Numbered from the stretch's first letter, positions 26,693 to 36,120 are shown. The stretch: 64,000 nt of DNA from JAVBKX01 sp031553835 (GCA_031553835.1 JAVBKX010000014.1:62001-126000), one strand, 5' to 3'. A program made the numbers and translations. Notes: a model not told the origin generated them from the letters alone.

Positions 26693-28162
26693 TTGAGCCT
26701 TTCTGTTGACAATATCGTTCTCATCGGAAGCATTCTGCTCATTATCAGTATTTTTGCCGGCAAGACCGGATATCGTTTCGGGATTCCGATTTTAGTACTG
26801 TTTCTTTTTATAGGAATGCTATTCGGAAGTGATGGATTGGGTATCCAATTCAACGATCCTCATATTGCCCAATTTGTCGGAATGATTGCACTCAATGTGA
26901 TTTTATTTTCCGGAGGGATGGATACCAAATTTTCCGACATACGGCCGGTCATCTATTCCGGCATTACCTTAGCTACCTTAGGAGTATTATTAACGGCGTT
27001 CATCACCGGATTTTTCATCTACTATCTCACGCAGAGTTTTGCTAATTTGGTGACTCTGACTTTACTGGAAGCGTTATTACTGGCTTCGGTCATGTCATCG
27101 ACAGACTCCGCTTCAGTATTCGGAATCCTCCGATCCAAAGGATTATCATTAAAGGAAAAAATGCAACCGTTACTGGAGTTTGAGAGTGGAAGTAACGACC
27201 CCATGGCTTATTTGCTGACCATTACTTTCATGCAATTAATTACAACTCCGCAAAGTGGAAATATCTGGTCTATCGGTGGATTTTTTCTATACCAATTGCT
27301 TGCCGGAGCATTATTCGGATATTTATTAGGCCGGTTATTCATCTGGATACTAAACAAAATCAATTTACAAAATGTATCCTTGTATCCCGTATTGCTCATT
27401 GCCATTTGTTTTTTCATCTTTGCCCTCACCAATGACTTACAAGGAAACGGTTATTTAGCCGTATATATCGGCGGTCTCATGATCGGCAATGCCAAATTCA
27501 CACAAAAACATTCATCCAAACGTTTTTTCGATGGATTGACCTGGTTATTTCAAATCATCATGTTCCTATCGTTGGGATTATTAGTCAATCCGAGGGAATT
27601 ACTGCCTATTGCAGGAATCGGACTGTTGATCAGTGTGTTCTTAATATTCGTCGCTCGTCCCATAGCTGTGTTCCTATGCTTGCTGCCATTTAAAAACATC
27701 TCTCTAAACGCACGCATTTTCACCTCCTGGGTCGGTTTAAGAGGCGCAGTGCCTATTATTTTTGCGACATACGTATTAACTGCCGACATTGAAAAATCAT
27801 CTATTATTTTCAATATTGTCTTTTTCGTAACAATCGTTTCTTTGCTATTGCAAGGAACCACTATCCCTACCGTTGCCAAATGGTTGGGATTATCTCAGAA
27901 ACCGGAAGAGCGTCCGGTGTTATCAGAATTCGACATCGAATTTTCGGAAGAAATCAGTTCTATTTTGAAAGAAGTTACTGTGGAACCTCATATATTAGCT
28001 CAAGGCAATCGTATTAAAGACATCGTATTACCATCTAACACACTGGTAGTTATGGTAAAACGAAACGAACAATACTTGGTTCCGACTGGTTCTACTGAAT
28101 TATTTTCCGGCGATGTGTTATTATTGATTTCAGACGAAGACGCCGAATTGCACGACATTTGA
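26693..28162 (+). CDS. Potassium/proton antiporter (CPA1, NhaP2-like) with TrkA-C domain
   Basis: 489 residues read from a TTG at 26693, 8 bp after the previous stop. No ATG occurs before the second membrane helix, so TTG is the likely start. Twelve or thirteen helices include the CPA core motifs LLASVMSSTDSASVFGILR and EFESGSNDPMAYLLT (ion-binding ND) and WVGLRGAVPI. Residues about 410-489 form a TrkA-C-like domain (IKDIVLPSNTLVVMVKRNEQYLVP) that gates the channel by nucleotide or ligand binding. It exports K+ or Na+ in exchange for H+. Confidence 0.9.
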   Translation: MSLSVDNIVLIGSILLIISIFAGKTGYRFGIPILVLFLFIGMLFGSDGLGIQFNDPHIAQFVGMIALNVILFSGGMDTKFSDIRPVIYSGITLATLGVLLTAFITGFFIYYLTQSFANLVTLTLLEALLLASVMSSTDSASVFGILRSKGLSLKEKMQPLLEFESGSNDPMAYLLTITFMQLITTPQSGNIWSIGGFFLYQLLAGALFGYLLGRLFIWILNKINLQNVSLYPVLLIAICFFIFALTNDLQGNGYLAVYIGGLMIGNAKFTQKHSSKRFFDGLTWLFQIIMFLSLGLLVNPRELLPIAGIGLLISVFLIFVARPIAVFLCLLPFKNISLNARIFTSWVGLRGAVPIIFATYVLTADIEKSSIIFNIVFFVTIVSLLLQGTTIPTVAKWLGLSQKPEERPVLSEFDIEFSEEISSILKEVTVEPHILAQGNRIKDIVLPSNTLVVMVKRNEQYLVPTGSTELFSGDVLLLISDEDAELHDI

Positions 28163-28187
28163 CATCTGATTAACATCAGATCAAATG
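28156..28187. terminator. Bidirectional hairpin between convergent antiporter and asnA genes
   Basis: Inner perfect arms ATCTGAT (28164-28170) and ATCAGAT (28175-28181) around a TAAC loop, extended by CATTTG (28156-28161) and CAAATG (28182-28187) across a 2-base bulge. It spans the stop codons of both convergent genes. No long T run follows, so I call it a probable bidirectional terminator. Confidence 0.6.
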
Positions 28188-29210
28188 CATGCCGAACTGA
28201 AGAGCTTCTTCCCGCATTTTTTCGGGCCAAATGCTTGCCTGAATTTCTCCAATATGCGCTTTTCTAAGGAAAAACATACACAAACGGGATTGACCGATAC
28301 CGCCTCCAATCGTTTGCGGCAATTCTCCGCGCAATAATCGTTGGTGAAAATACAAGGATTTACGATCTTGATTGTTGGTTAATTCCAATTGATGCAACAT
28401 TACATCAGGGTTAACCCGTATTCCCATAGATGAAATTTCAACAGCCCGATCCAATATATCATTCCAAATCAATAAATCCCCGTTCAATCCTTTGAAACGT
28501 CCGGTAGGAGTTGTCCAATCATCGTAATCCGGCGCCCGGTTGTCGTGCTTTTCCCCATTACTCAATTTTCCTCCAATGCCAATAATAAAGACCGCTTTAT
28601 ACTCGTAAGTGATCGCATCTTCCCTTTCTTTAGCAGACATATTGGGATAACGCTGTAACAATTCTTCTGCATGAATAAATTTCAGACGCTGCGGTAATAT
28701 TGGACGAATGACAGGAAATGTTTCGAAAACTAAATATTCGGTACGAACAATAGCTGCATAAATACGATTAACTATTTCTTTTAAAAATTCCAAATTCCGT
28801 TGAGAGTCGCTCATTACTAATTCCCAATCCCACTGGTCAACATAAAGCGAATGTAAATTTCCTAATTCTTCATCCGAGCGGATCGCATTCATATCCGTAT
28901 AAATACCATAACCTTCTTCAATCTGGTAATCAGCCAAAGTCAAACGTTTCCATTTGGCCAGTGAGTGAACGATTTCGGCTCGTTCATCATTTAAATCTTT
29001 AATAGGAAATGAAACTGCTCGTTCAACGCCGCTCAAATCGTCATTGATTCCCATTCCCTTGAGCACAAACAATGGAGCAGTAACCCTGCGGAGCCTCAAT
29101 TCGGAAGAAAGGTTCATTTGAAAAAAGTCTTTTATTTTTTTAATGCCCATTTCCGTCTCTGCAAGAGTCAAGCCGGCGTTATATGCTTTTGGTTTTATCA
29201 GGTAACTCAT
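28176..29210 (-). CDS. asnA: Aspartate-ammonia ligase AsnA
   Basis: 344 residues from MSYLIKPKAYNAGLTL, the conserved N-terminus; an upstream extension to 29291 passes through the promoter element at 29230-29237. Class II synthetase-like fold with LHSLYVDQWDWE, TYEYKAVFIIGIGG, GRFKGLNGDLLIWN, LHQLELTNNQDRKSLYFHQ and IGGGIGQSRLCMFFL. It makes asparagine from aspartate, ammonia and ATP. Confidence 0.97.
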   Translation of the reverse strand: MSYLIKPKAYNAGLTLAETEMGIKKIKDFFQMNLSSELRLRRVTAPLFVLKGMGINDDLSGVERAVSFPIKDLNDERAEIVHSLAKWKRLTLADYQIEEGYGIYTDMNAIRSDEELGNLHSLYVDQWDWELVMSDSQRNLEFLKEIVNRIYAAIVRTEYLVFETFPVIRPILPQRLKFIHAEELLQRYPNMSAKEREDAITYEYKAVFIIGIGGKLSNGEKHDNRAPDYDDWTTPTGRFKGLNGDLLIWNDILDRAVEISSMGIRVNPDVMLHQLELTNNQDRKSLYFHQRLLRGELPQTIGGGIGQSRLCMFFLRKAHIGEIQASIWPEKMREEALQFGMHLI

Positions 29211-29229
29211 TTTTTTAATTTTAATCTCG

Positions 29230-29237
29230 CAAAAATA
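29230..29237 (-). promoter_or_regulatory. -7 element of asnA
   Basis: Minus-strand TATTTTTG matches TAnnTTTG exactly, 20 bp before the ATG at 29210. The remaining gap to the tRNA promoter (29238-29409) is A/T-rich with no further feature seen. Confidence 0.6.
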
Positions 29238-29409
29238 TAACAAAACTACCAAAAAAGCAACAACTTTGAAAATATTCATGCAAATTGACATGAAAATTTA
29301 AATTTTAATTATAAAAAGATCAACAAATCGCGGCATTTATTACAATAAAACAACAAATCGCAGAAAATATGGAATTTTCAAAAAATACAAGAGTTTCGCA
29401 CACATCCGC

Positions 29410-29439
29410 TTGCTATTACAAGAATTTTTTCTACCTTTG
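29410..29439 (+). promoter_or_regulatory. Promoter of tRNA-Arg
   Basis: TTG at 29410-29412, 19-bp spacer, then TACCTTTG at 29432-29439: an exact Bacteroidetes primary-sigma promoter, 12 bp before the tRNA. It is the best promoter in the window. Confidence 0.8.
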
Positions 29440-29450
29440 CGCCCTGTTTA

Positions 29451-29524
29451 GGTCCCGTAGTTTAGTTGAATAGAACGGCAGATTCCGGTTCTGCAGGTCA
29501 CAGGTTTGAGTCCTGTCGGGATCA
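29451..29524 (+). tRNA. tRNA-Arg, anticodon CCG
   Basis: 74-nt cloverleaf. Acceptor GGTCCCG pairs with CGGGATC (one G-T), D stem GTTT/GAAC, anticodon stem GCAGA/TCTGC around TTCCGGT with CCG at 29485-29487, T arm ACAGG/CCTGT around TTTGAGT, discriminator A. CCA is not encoded, as is common in Bacteroidetes. It reads the CGG arginine codon. No duplicated 3' end or integrase is seen nearby. Confidence 0.95.
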
Positions 29525-29626
29525 CTGAAGCAAAATGAACATTCTGACCGTAGCATTGTTTAAATACAAATCCATTTAACGGATGAATATTGCTCAAACA
29601 ATGTATAAATAAGAATAGGAAATGCT

Positions 29627-30109
29627 ATGAAAAATTTCATTTTTAAGAAAGATTATGCGAATTCCAGCATCCACGTCATCTGTCACTTCAAAGCTCCATT
29701 GCGCATCATCTGGGATGCTTTTACAAATCCGGTAACATTAGAAAAATGGTTGGGTCCCAAGCCTTATCAAGTTATTTCCCAAGAATTTGATTTTACGGAA
29801 GGCGGACATTGGTTATATTGCATGTTATCCCCAAAAGGTGAAAAATATTGGAGTATTACCCGGTATAAAAAAATTCGTAAAAATAGTTTGTTTGAGGCAT
29901 CAGATGCTTTTTGCGACGAAAACGGCATTGTGAACCCGGAGCTTCCTCTCCTGAATTGGGAATATCAATTTTCCGAAGCAAACAACATTACAGAAGTTCA
30001 AGTGGAGGTAAAACTCGCCAGCAAGCAGGTAATGAAGCAATTGCTCAACATGGGGTTTGAAGAAGGTTATCGCATTAGTTTGAATCAACTAACGGAATTA
30101 CTTGGTTGA
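29627..30109 (+). CDS. SRPBCC / AHSA1-like small-ligand-binding protein
   Basis: 160 residues with no signal peptide. The START-like fold is shown by HVICHFKAPLRIIWDAFTNPVTLEKWLGPKPY near the start and EGGHWLYCM, YRISLNQLTELL later. Family members bind hydrophobic ligands or act as Hsp90-ATPase activator homologues; no specific role can be assigned. Just upstream, GCATTGTTT (29553) and AAACAATG (29596-29603) form an inverted repeat enclosing a smaller ATCC/GGAT stem. Confidence 0.8.
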   Translation: MKNFIFKKDYANSSIHVICHFKAPLRIIWDAFTNPVTLEKWLGPKPYQVISQEFDFTEGGHWLYCMLSPKGEKYWSITRYKKIRKNSLFEASDAFCDENGIVNPELPLLNWEYQFSEANNITEVQVEVKLASKQVMKQLLNMGFEEGYRISLNQLTELLG

Positions 30110-30154
30110 AACACAAAAGGGACTGTCTGAATTATAGATCTCAATCAATTTTAC

Positions 30155-30916
30155 CTAATAAAAATTGCAAAAAGCAGTTTCACCACGAAATGTTAGCGAA
30201 AAATCATATTGAACAAGGGCTTTAAAAACGGCTTTCGAAGCGCCGGCTTTCATCCTATCATGCAATTCTACAGCCAAAACTTGCGTCCGTGAAAGCCATT
30301 CATCTGAGTTTGCTTCAAACACTTCTTTCTCAGAGCCTTCAATATCAATTTTGAGAACATCAATAGTCTCAATATTATTTTCTTTTATAATATCTCTCAA
30401 TGAAATACCTTTAATGCTTCCGGGAACTTCGTGATCGACTTCTTTCACAGTGAATCCCCAACTTCCAAGACCTGCATCTTCTATCATTAAGCTGGTAGAA
30501 CGACTCCAAACACCTGCATTATAACAAATTATATCTTTATAATGCTCCGTATTTTTGAGTAGAATTTCATAGTTTTCCAATTCCGGTTCGATGCATATAA
30601 TAGTTGCATTTGGATACAAATTTTTCAAATATATAGTTGTCAAACCTATATTGGCTCCACAATCGATAATGACGCGAGGTTCAAAATCTAAGTTCATGGC
30701 ATATTCTTCCTGCAAAAAAATAGACCCAAACACTTCAACATCACACGTGTTTTTTCGCAGATAAACAGGATGTTGCAACCGCCTGGTTTCCAACTTTACC
30801 AGACCTTGACCAGATCCCACCCGCGTTTCTTTTATAAATTTAAACGTATTATAATTGTATCCGAATTTTTTTAATGTTTGAAAAACTTGAGATACCCTTC
30901 TGCCAAAATCATTCAT
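30155..30916 (-). CDS. FkbM family methyltransferase
   Basis: 253 residues. The SAM-binding motif VIIDCGANIGLTTIYLKN lies at about 82-99 and the family motif IDVLKIDIEGSEKEVFE at about 186-202. FkbM enzymes O-methylate sugars or natural products. It lies 24 bp downstream of thrA on the same strand, a position where Bacteroidales more often have later threonine-pathway genes, so its place in this transcript is odd. Confidence 0.88.
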   Translation of the reverse strand: MNDFGRRVSQVFQTLKKFGYNYNTFKFIKETRVGSGQGLVKLETRRLQHPVYLRKNTCDVEVFGSIFLQEEYAMNLDFEPRVIIDCGANIGLTTIYLKNLYPNATIICIEPELENYEILLKNTEHYKDIICYNAGVWSRSTSLMIEDAGLGSWGFTVKEVDHEVPGSIKGISLRDIIKENNIETIDVLKIDIEGSEKEVFEANSDEWLSRTQVLAVELHDRMKAGASKAVFKALVQYDFSLTFRGETAFCNFY

Positions 30917-30940
30917 AATTATTTGTGTATTAATTTACAT

Positions 30941-33376
30941 CTACCGAATATTAGCAATGCTGATAATATCAGCAAAAACCCCTGCAGCCGTCACACTATC
31001 GCCTGCTCCATAACCTTTTATAATCATCGGATATTCATTATAACGTTCGGTAGTAATCATAATAATGTTGTTACTTCCTTCCAATTCATAAAAAGGATGG
31101 CTTCTGTCCACTTCCTGCAACCCAACACGACAATGTCCTTTATCCATTTCTGCAACAAATCGGTATCTTTTGCCTTCTGCTTCCAATTTTTTACGTTTTT
31201 CTTCAAAAATGGCATCCATTTCCGGAATCGCATTCCAAAAGTCATCCAGAGATCCTTGAAAATATTGATCCGGAATAAACAAATTTTTCTCCACATCCGC
31301 TTGTTCCAATGGATAGCCGGCTTCTCGCGAGAGGATAACTAATTTGCGAATCACATCCGTACCGCTCAAGTCAATTCTGGGGTCAGGTTCCGAATAACCG
31401 GCCTCTTTAGCCATCATAATTGCCTGACTCAAAGGAATAGCAGCACTGATGGTATTAAAGATATAATTTAAAGTCCCCGAAAGAACGGCTTGCAATTTAA
31501 GAATCTTATCGCCGCTATTGATCAGCGCATTCATGGTGTTAATAATCGGCAATCCGGCTCCTACATTGGTTTCAAACAAATATTTAACACCTTTTTTTCT
31601 GGCAATTTCTTTCAGATTAATATAATTGTCGTAAGACGAAGAAGCTGCAATTTTATTGGCAGCGACTACCGAAATGTTATGAGATAGAAAATCTTCATAC
31701 AATCCGGCAATTTGCGAACTTGCCGTACAATCCACAAATACGGAATTGAATATATTCATATTCAGAATCTCTTTTCTCAGCAACTCAGGGCTGGTCGGCT
31801 GCCCATTGGTTCTCAATTCTTTCCGGTAATGCTCCAAATCGATTCCCTGACGGTCTAAAATCATGTGATCAACATCGGCGATACCTACAACTTTTAATTT
31901 CAGACCATTATGTTCCATTAACGTTTTCTGTTGATGACGAATCTGATCCAAAAGGTTACCCCCGACGACACCAATACCGGTCACAAAAAGATTTAAAACC
32001 TGATATTCAGACAAGAAAAATGAGTCGTGAATGGAATTAAGCGCTTTTCGCAAATAATTTTTCTGAATAACAAATGAAATATTCGTTTCGGAAGCGCCTT
32101 GAGCGCAAGCAATGACACTAATACCGCTTCGTCCCAATGTTCCAAACAATTTTCCGGCGATTCCGGGGGTACGTTTCATATTTTCTCCGACAATCGCTAC
32201 TGTAGCCAAATCTTTTTCCGCTTTAATATCATTGATCTCGCCTTGAGCTAATTCCAATGCAAATTCGGCTCTTAGCACTCCGAGAGCCAAATCGGAATCT
32301 GCATTACGAACCGCAAAAGAAGTCGTATTTTCGGAAGAAGCCTGTGAAACCATAAACACGCTAATACCCACTTTGGCCAATGCTTTAAAAATACGATAAT
32401 TGACCCCGATTACACCTACCATGCCCAATCCTTGCACTGTAATCAGACAAGTATCATCAATCGATGATATTCCTTTAATGGATTTCCCATTAGTCTGCTT
32501 TTCTCTCGAAATATAAGTTCCCGGAGCAGCAGGATTAAATGTATTTTTAATGCGGATAGGTATATTTTGATGGTATGCCGGAAATATTGTTGGCGGATAA
32601 ATCACCTGCGCTCCAAAGTTACACAACTCCATTGCTTCTATAAAGCTCAGTTCTTCAATAACATAAGTATTGCTGATCACTTTAGGATCCGCTGTCATAA
32701 ACCCGTCCACATCCGTCCAGATTTCCAAAATCGAGGCATGTAAAGCTGCGGCCAAAATGGAAGCGGTATAATCAGAACCTCCCCGGCCTAAATTACTGAT
32801 TTCTCCCGTCTCTGCATGGCTGGAAATAAATCCGGGCACAATAGATACCGGAGGAATAATGGAAAATATTTGTTGAATCAACCGGTTGGTTATTTCAAAA
32901 TCGACAATATGCTTTCCGAATTGCTTTTCCGTTTTTATAAAATTTTGAGCATCGTGCAAAACCGCTCCCGAAATGACATGGCTGATAATAAAGGAAGAAA
33001 GACGTTCACCGTAACTCACAATAATATCCGATGTTTTGGGAGATAAATCCTGAATTAAAAAAACACCTTTAAAAATATTACCCAATTCATCCAGCAGTTC
33101 CACCACCCGTTTCAGTACAATCTTGCGCTGTACTTCGTCCGGAATCAATTGTTCTACCAATTCAATATGGCGACCCACCAATGCATTATACTCTTTTTCA
33201 TACGCATAATCACCCTGGACAGCCAATTTGGATGTATATAATAATTGATCGGTCACACCTCCCAAAGCAGAAACGACGACTATAACCGGTTCTTTTACTT
33301 CCTCTATAATTGCTTTAACTTTTAAAATACCATTTGCAGAACCTACGGATGTTCCGCCAAATTTCATTACTTTCAT
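30941..33376 (-). CDS. thrA: Bifunctional aspartokinase/homoserine dehydrogenase
   Basis: 811 residues, usual length for the fused enzyme. Aspartokinase domain about 1-290 (KFGGTSVGSANGIL, GRGGSDYTASILAAAL, EIWTDVDGFMTADP), tandem ACT domains about 310-455 that normally bind threonine, and homoserine dehydrogenase about 460-811 (FVTGIGVVGGNLLDQ, VVAANKIAASSSYDN, KYLFETNVGAGLPIINT, LSGTLNYIF, DVIRKLVILSREAG). It performs the first and third steps from aspartate to threonine/methionine. A DUF3467 gene precedes it by 18 bp. Confidence 0.97.
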   Translation of the reverse strand: MKVMKFGGTSVGSANGILKVKAIIEEVKEPVIVVVSALGGVTDQLLYTSKLAVQGDYAYEKEYNALVGRHIELVEQLIPDEVQRKIVLKRVVELLDELGNIFKGVFLIQDLSPKTSDIIVSYGERLSSFIISHVISGAVLHDAQNFIKTEKQFGKHIVDFEITNRLIQQIFSIIPPVSIVPGFISSHAETGEISNLGRGGSDYTASILAAALHASILEIWTDVDGFMTADPKVISNTYVIEELSFIEAMELCNFGAQVIYPPTIFPAYHQNIPIRIKNTFNPAAPGTYISREKQTNGKSIKGISSIDDTCLITVQGLGMVGVIGVNYRIFKALAKVGISVFMVSQASSENTTSFAVRNADSDLALGVLRAEFALELAQGEINDIKAEKDLATVAIVGENMKRTPGIAGKLFGTLGRSGISVIACAQGASETNISFVIQKNYLRKALNSIHDSFFLSEYQVLNLFVTGIGVVGGNLLDQIRHQQKTLMEHNGLKLKVVGIADVDHMILDRQGIDLEHYRKELRTNGQPTSPELLRKEILNMNIFNSVFVDCTASSQIAGLYEDFLSHNISVVAANKIAASSSYDNYINLKEIARKKGVKYLFETNVGAGLPIINTMNALINSGDKILKLQAVLSGTLNYIFNTISAAIPLSQAIMMAKEAGYSEPDPRIDLSGTDVIRKLVILSREAGYPLEQADVEKNLFIPDQYFQGSLDDFWNAIPEMDAIFEEKRKKLEAEGKRYRFVAEMDKGHCRVGLQEVDRSHPFYELEGSNNIIMITTERYNEYPMIIKGYGAGDSVTAAGVFADIISIANIR

Positions 33377-33394
33377 TGAGATTATTCTATATGA

Positions 33395-33706
33395 TTATGC
33401 TTCTCCTACCGGTCCCACTATCGGCGGCACAAAACCTTGCCGTTGCAATTTGATTTCACCGAATTGCGATTCATACTTATTAATGTTGTCTTTCAGGGCA
33501 GCCAACAAACTTTTAGCATGTTCGGGAGTAAGAATGATCCGTGATTGTACTTTCGCTTTCGGCAACCCCGGCATAAACCGGACAAAGTCAACCACAAATT
33601 CAGAGGAAGAATGAGCTATTAACGCTAAATTAGAATAGGTGCCCTGCCCTATCTCTTCGGTCAATTCAATTTGAATGCCGCTATTATTTTCTTGTTGATT
33701 ATTCAT
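33395..33706 (-). CDS. DUF3467 family protein
   Basis: 103 residues from MNNQQENNSGIQIELTEE; a longer frame from 33733 is rejected because it adds only CKKKQ-type sequence. The core is YSNLALIAHSSSEFVVDFVRFMPG and ARVILTPEHAK-like KVQSRIILTPEHAKSLLAAL. A small conserved bacterial protein of unknown function. Probably co-transcribed with thrA 18 bp downstream. Confidence 0.85.
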   Translation of the reverse strand: MNNQQENNSGIQIELTEEIGQGTYSNLALIAHSSSEFVVDFVRFMPGLPKAKVQSRIILTPEHAKSLLAALKDNINKYESQFGEIKLQRQGFVPPIVGPVGEA

Positions 33707-33795
33707 ATTGCACTGTTTTTTTTTGCAGCACAAATGTAACGATATTTATTCAATTAATCAGAGGTAAGCCGACAGTAAAATTTGGTTCGCTATCA

Positions 33796-34503
33796 CTAAG
33801 TCGATTTAATAATTAATTGAATACCTCCTCCACTACCACGAATATTACGGATTTCAATATTTGGATCATTCTCTAAGTATTTTCGCAACCGGCTTATAAA
33901 AACGTCCAGACTTCTGGGATTGCGGTAAGCAGGATCGCCCCAGTTTTCGGCCAGAATATCATCCCTGTTTACGATCTGACCTTTTCGTTGATATAAAGCC
34001 AGTAAGATATTGGTTTCTTTTAGAGTCAGCGAAATTTTCTCTCTTTGCCATTGCAGTATCCGGTCGGTCACGTTGAACCAATATTCTCCTAAAGGAATAA
34101 TACGCTGGTCAACAGGAGATCCAATTTCCCTTCGCTTCAATACTGCTAAAATATGAGCATTCAACTCTTCCGGCAAATAAGGCTTTCGAATATAATTATC
34201 GACACCGACATTAAAACCATCCAACAAATCTTTAGCGCTTGTACGCCCTGTTGCAAAAAAAATCGGAATACGCTGATCCATTCTGCGTATTTCTTTTACC
34301 ATTTCGGATCCTGACATTTCCGGCATTTCTATATCCGAAACAATAATATCGGGCGCCCATTCATGATAAATATCTATTCCTTTTTTGCCATTAACAGCAT
34401 GAGAAACTTCGTACTTTCCGGTCAATTCCAAACTCCCTTTTACAATAAAAGCAAAGGATGGATCATCTTCTACTAATAACAATCTGATTGGACGCTCTTG
34501 CAT
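33796..34503 (-). CDS. OmpR-family response regulator
   Basis: 235 residues. Receiver about 6-120 with acidic pocket VEDD, phospho-acceptor Asp in VSDIEMPEMSG (about 57), Thr in FFATGR and Lys in IRKPYLPEEL. Winged-helix DNA-binding domain about 135-232 (EKISLTLKETNILLALYQRKGQIVNRDDILAENWG, RSLDVFISRLRKYLENDP). It resembles the Bacteroidetes RprY type. It follows the kinase gene by 139 bp. I infer that it binds the ACGTTAAAT elements in the two promoters of the peptide system. Confidence 0.92.
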   Translation of the reverse strand: MQERPIRLLLVEDDPSFAFIVKGSLELTGKYEVSHAVNGKKGIDIYHEWAPDIIVSDIEMPEMSGSEMVKEIRRMDQRIPIFFATGRTSAKDLLDGFNVGVDNYIRKPYLPEELNAHILAVLKRREIGSPVDQRIIPLGEYWFNVTDRILQWQREKISLTLKETNILLALYQRKGQIVNRDDILAENWGDPAYRNPRSLDVFISRLRKYLENDPNIEIRNIRGSGGGIQLIIKST

Positions 34504-34555
34504 TTGTTAAATCGCATTTAAAATGGGAACTCAAAAGTGTTAAGAATTTACTTTC

Positions 34556-34579
34556 GAATTAACATGACAAAGTTAATTC
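34556..34579. promoter_or_regulatory. Inverted repeat in the kinase-regulator gap
   Basis: Perfect 8-base arms GAATTAAC (34556-34563) and GTTAATTC (34572-34579) with an 8-base spacer. A TTAACGTAA half-site-like sequence lies at about 34624-34632. It may be an operator or attenuator for the regulator gene. Confidence 0.4.
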
Positions 34580-34642
34580 TTTTATGTTACAACACAATAG
34601 CTTTAAAAAAATCAATAAAAAAATTAACGTAATTTTCAAATT

Positions 34643-35962
34643 TTATTTCTTAACCTCCACAGGTATAGCAATCACAAATTCACTTCCTTCATTCGGCATA
34701 CTCGAAACTGCCGCAGTCCCACCGTGTGCTTCCACCACTTTTTTCACATAACTGAGTCCCAAACCAAATCCGCTGACTTTTCGCTGTTTAACTGCCACTC
34801 CACGTTCGTAACGATTAAACACTTTAGACTGATCCTTCATCGAAATGCCCCAACCATTGTCTTTCACTTTAATCTGTACCATTTGATCGTTAGCGACACA
34901 ACTCAAATGAATGGTTACAGACTCACCGGAATACTTTATCGCATTATCAATCAGGTTGCTAATCGCGTTCGTCAGATACAAAGGATCAGCAAAAACCGAT
35001 ACGTCTGCTATCTCAAAATGGGTATGAAATTCGATTGGTTTTCCACCTTTAATGGTAAATTTATCAACCAAACCATCCAGTATTTCCCGGATATCCACCG
35101 GTTGAATATTTAAGTGCAACTTTCGTTCTTCAATATAAGCAGATGTCAGAATCCGGTCAACCAACGCCTGGAGATTCAGCACCTGATCATTCGCCACTTT
35201 ACAAAACTGTGTCCGCATTTCAGACTGATTATCCAGCACTCCTTTACCCCACTGGTCCAACACCATATATATAGTACCCAAAGGCGTCTTCATATCATGA
35301 GTCAATGCATGAGTAAAATCATCCCGCAATTGATTCAGCCGTTGTTGTGTAAAAATAAATCGCATTTCATATATCAGGATCACAACCAACAAGATAAGAA
35401 ATATCAGCGAGACGATCAGGATAGTAAACATACGCTGAAAAATCAGCGGCATGGGTATGTGTACAATGGCTTCCACATATTTATTATCTACAATTGGGAC
35501 AGGATCACTTACATAACCAAAAGAAACGTTGCTTCCGGCACTTTCATAGATAAAATCTGTATTTCGAAAATGTAATTGATAAGCTAAATTAAGTTTGCGC
35601 TCACTCATACAACTGACAAAAATAGAATCCAGATTAGTAATGTTTAAGGGAGATTGGCAGGCATCAACAAGAAACGCTTGCATAAATTCTTTTTGCTGAG
35701 AATTAACATCCTGTAAACTATTTATATCCAATTGATTTTGAATTTGAAAAACTAAGGCTGTATCAATAAAATCATGATGATCATTAATAAGAAGAGTTCT
35801 CTGATCCATTTCTTGAGAAACAGCATTTAACAATGCACTATTAATCTCATTGTGAATCTCTTCTAATTTTAATTGATAAGTATTATACAACCACAATCCC
35901 TGCAATAAAAAAAGGCATACCAGTGCAACAATCGAAATAGTTAAAATTTTCTGAGCTTTCAT
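34643..35962 (-). CDS. Sensor histidine kinase
   Basis: 439 residues from MKAQKILTISIV; a TTG seven codons earlier (35983) is possible but overlaps a TAACGTATAA element. Membrane helices at about 6-27 and 175-200 enclose a roughly 150-residue periplasmic sensor with no recognised fold. The DHp H box is FTHALTHDMKTPLGTIYM, and the ATPase domain has NLIDNAIKYSGE, DNGWGIS and GFGLGLSYVKKVVEAHGG. RprX-like. It is divergent from the GG-leader peptide gene across a 234-bp gap full of shared operator elements, so it probably senses the peptide or its target condition (inference). Confidence 0.92.
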   Translation of the reverse strand: MKAQKILTISIVALVCLFLLQGLWLYNTYQLKLEEIHNEINSALLNAVSQEMDQRTLLINDHHDFIDTALVFQIQNQLDINSLQDVNSQQKEFMQAFLVDACQSPLNITNLDSIFVSCMSERKLNLAYQLHFRNTDFIYESAGSNVSFGYVSDPVPIVDNKYVEAIVHIPMPLIFQRMFTILIVSLIFLILLVVILIYEMRFIFTQQRLNQLRDDFTHALTHDMKTPLGTIYMVLDQWGKGVLDNQSEMRTQFCKVANDQVLNLQALVDRILTSAYIEERKLHLNIQPVDIREILDGLVDKFTIKGGKPIEFHTHFEIADVSVFADPLYLTNAISNLIDNAIKYSGESVTIHLSCVANDQMVQIKVKDNGWGISMKDQSKVFNRYERGVAVKQRKVSGFGLGLSYVKKVVEAHGGTAAVSSMPNEGSEFVIAIPVEVKK

Positions 35963-35965
35963 AAA

Positions 35966-36120
35966 ATAACGTATAATTTTCAAGTCTCAACGTTAAATCC
36001 CCATTAACATTATACAAAAGTAACATTTTTCCTTAAATACCCGTTAACATTATTATTTTTACGTTAAATAATTTAACGTACATACTCTACGTTAATGAAG
36101 ATATAACGTAAATATAACAT
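35966..36120. promoter_or_regulatory. Operator array between the kinase and peptide genes (ACGTTAAAT elements)
   Basis: The strongest element is a 19-bp palindrome at 36061-36079, ACGTTAAAT-A-ATTTAACGT. Others are AACGTTAAAT at 35989-35998, CGTTAACAT at 36042-36050, ACGTTAAT at 36089-36096, ATAACGT at 36103-36109 and TATAACAT to 36120; a weaker TAACGTATAA sits at 35968-35977. The same 9-base arms recur at 39820-39862. Downstream, TTCCTTTG (36151-36158) with TTG at 36127-36129 is a plausible activated promoter for the peptide gene. Confidence 0.75.

Noticed and set aside
29451..29524. tRNA-Arg as an integration site
   Set aside because: No integrase, no duplicated tRNA 3' end and no foreign gene block follow; flanks are ordinary chromosomal genes.
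35114..35575. 153-codon open frame on the plus strand
   Set aside because: Antisense to the histidine kinase, with no promoter or recognisable domain.
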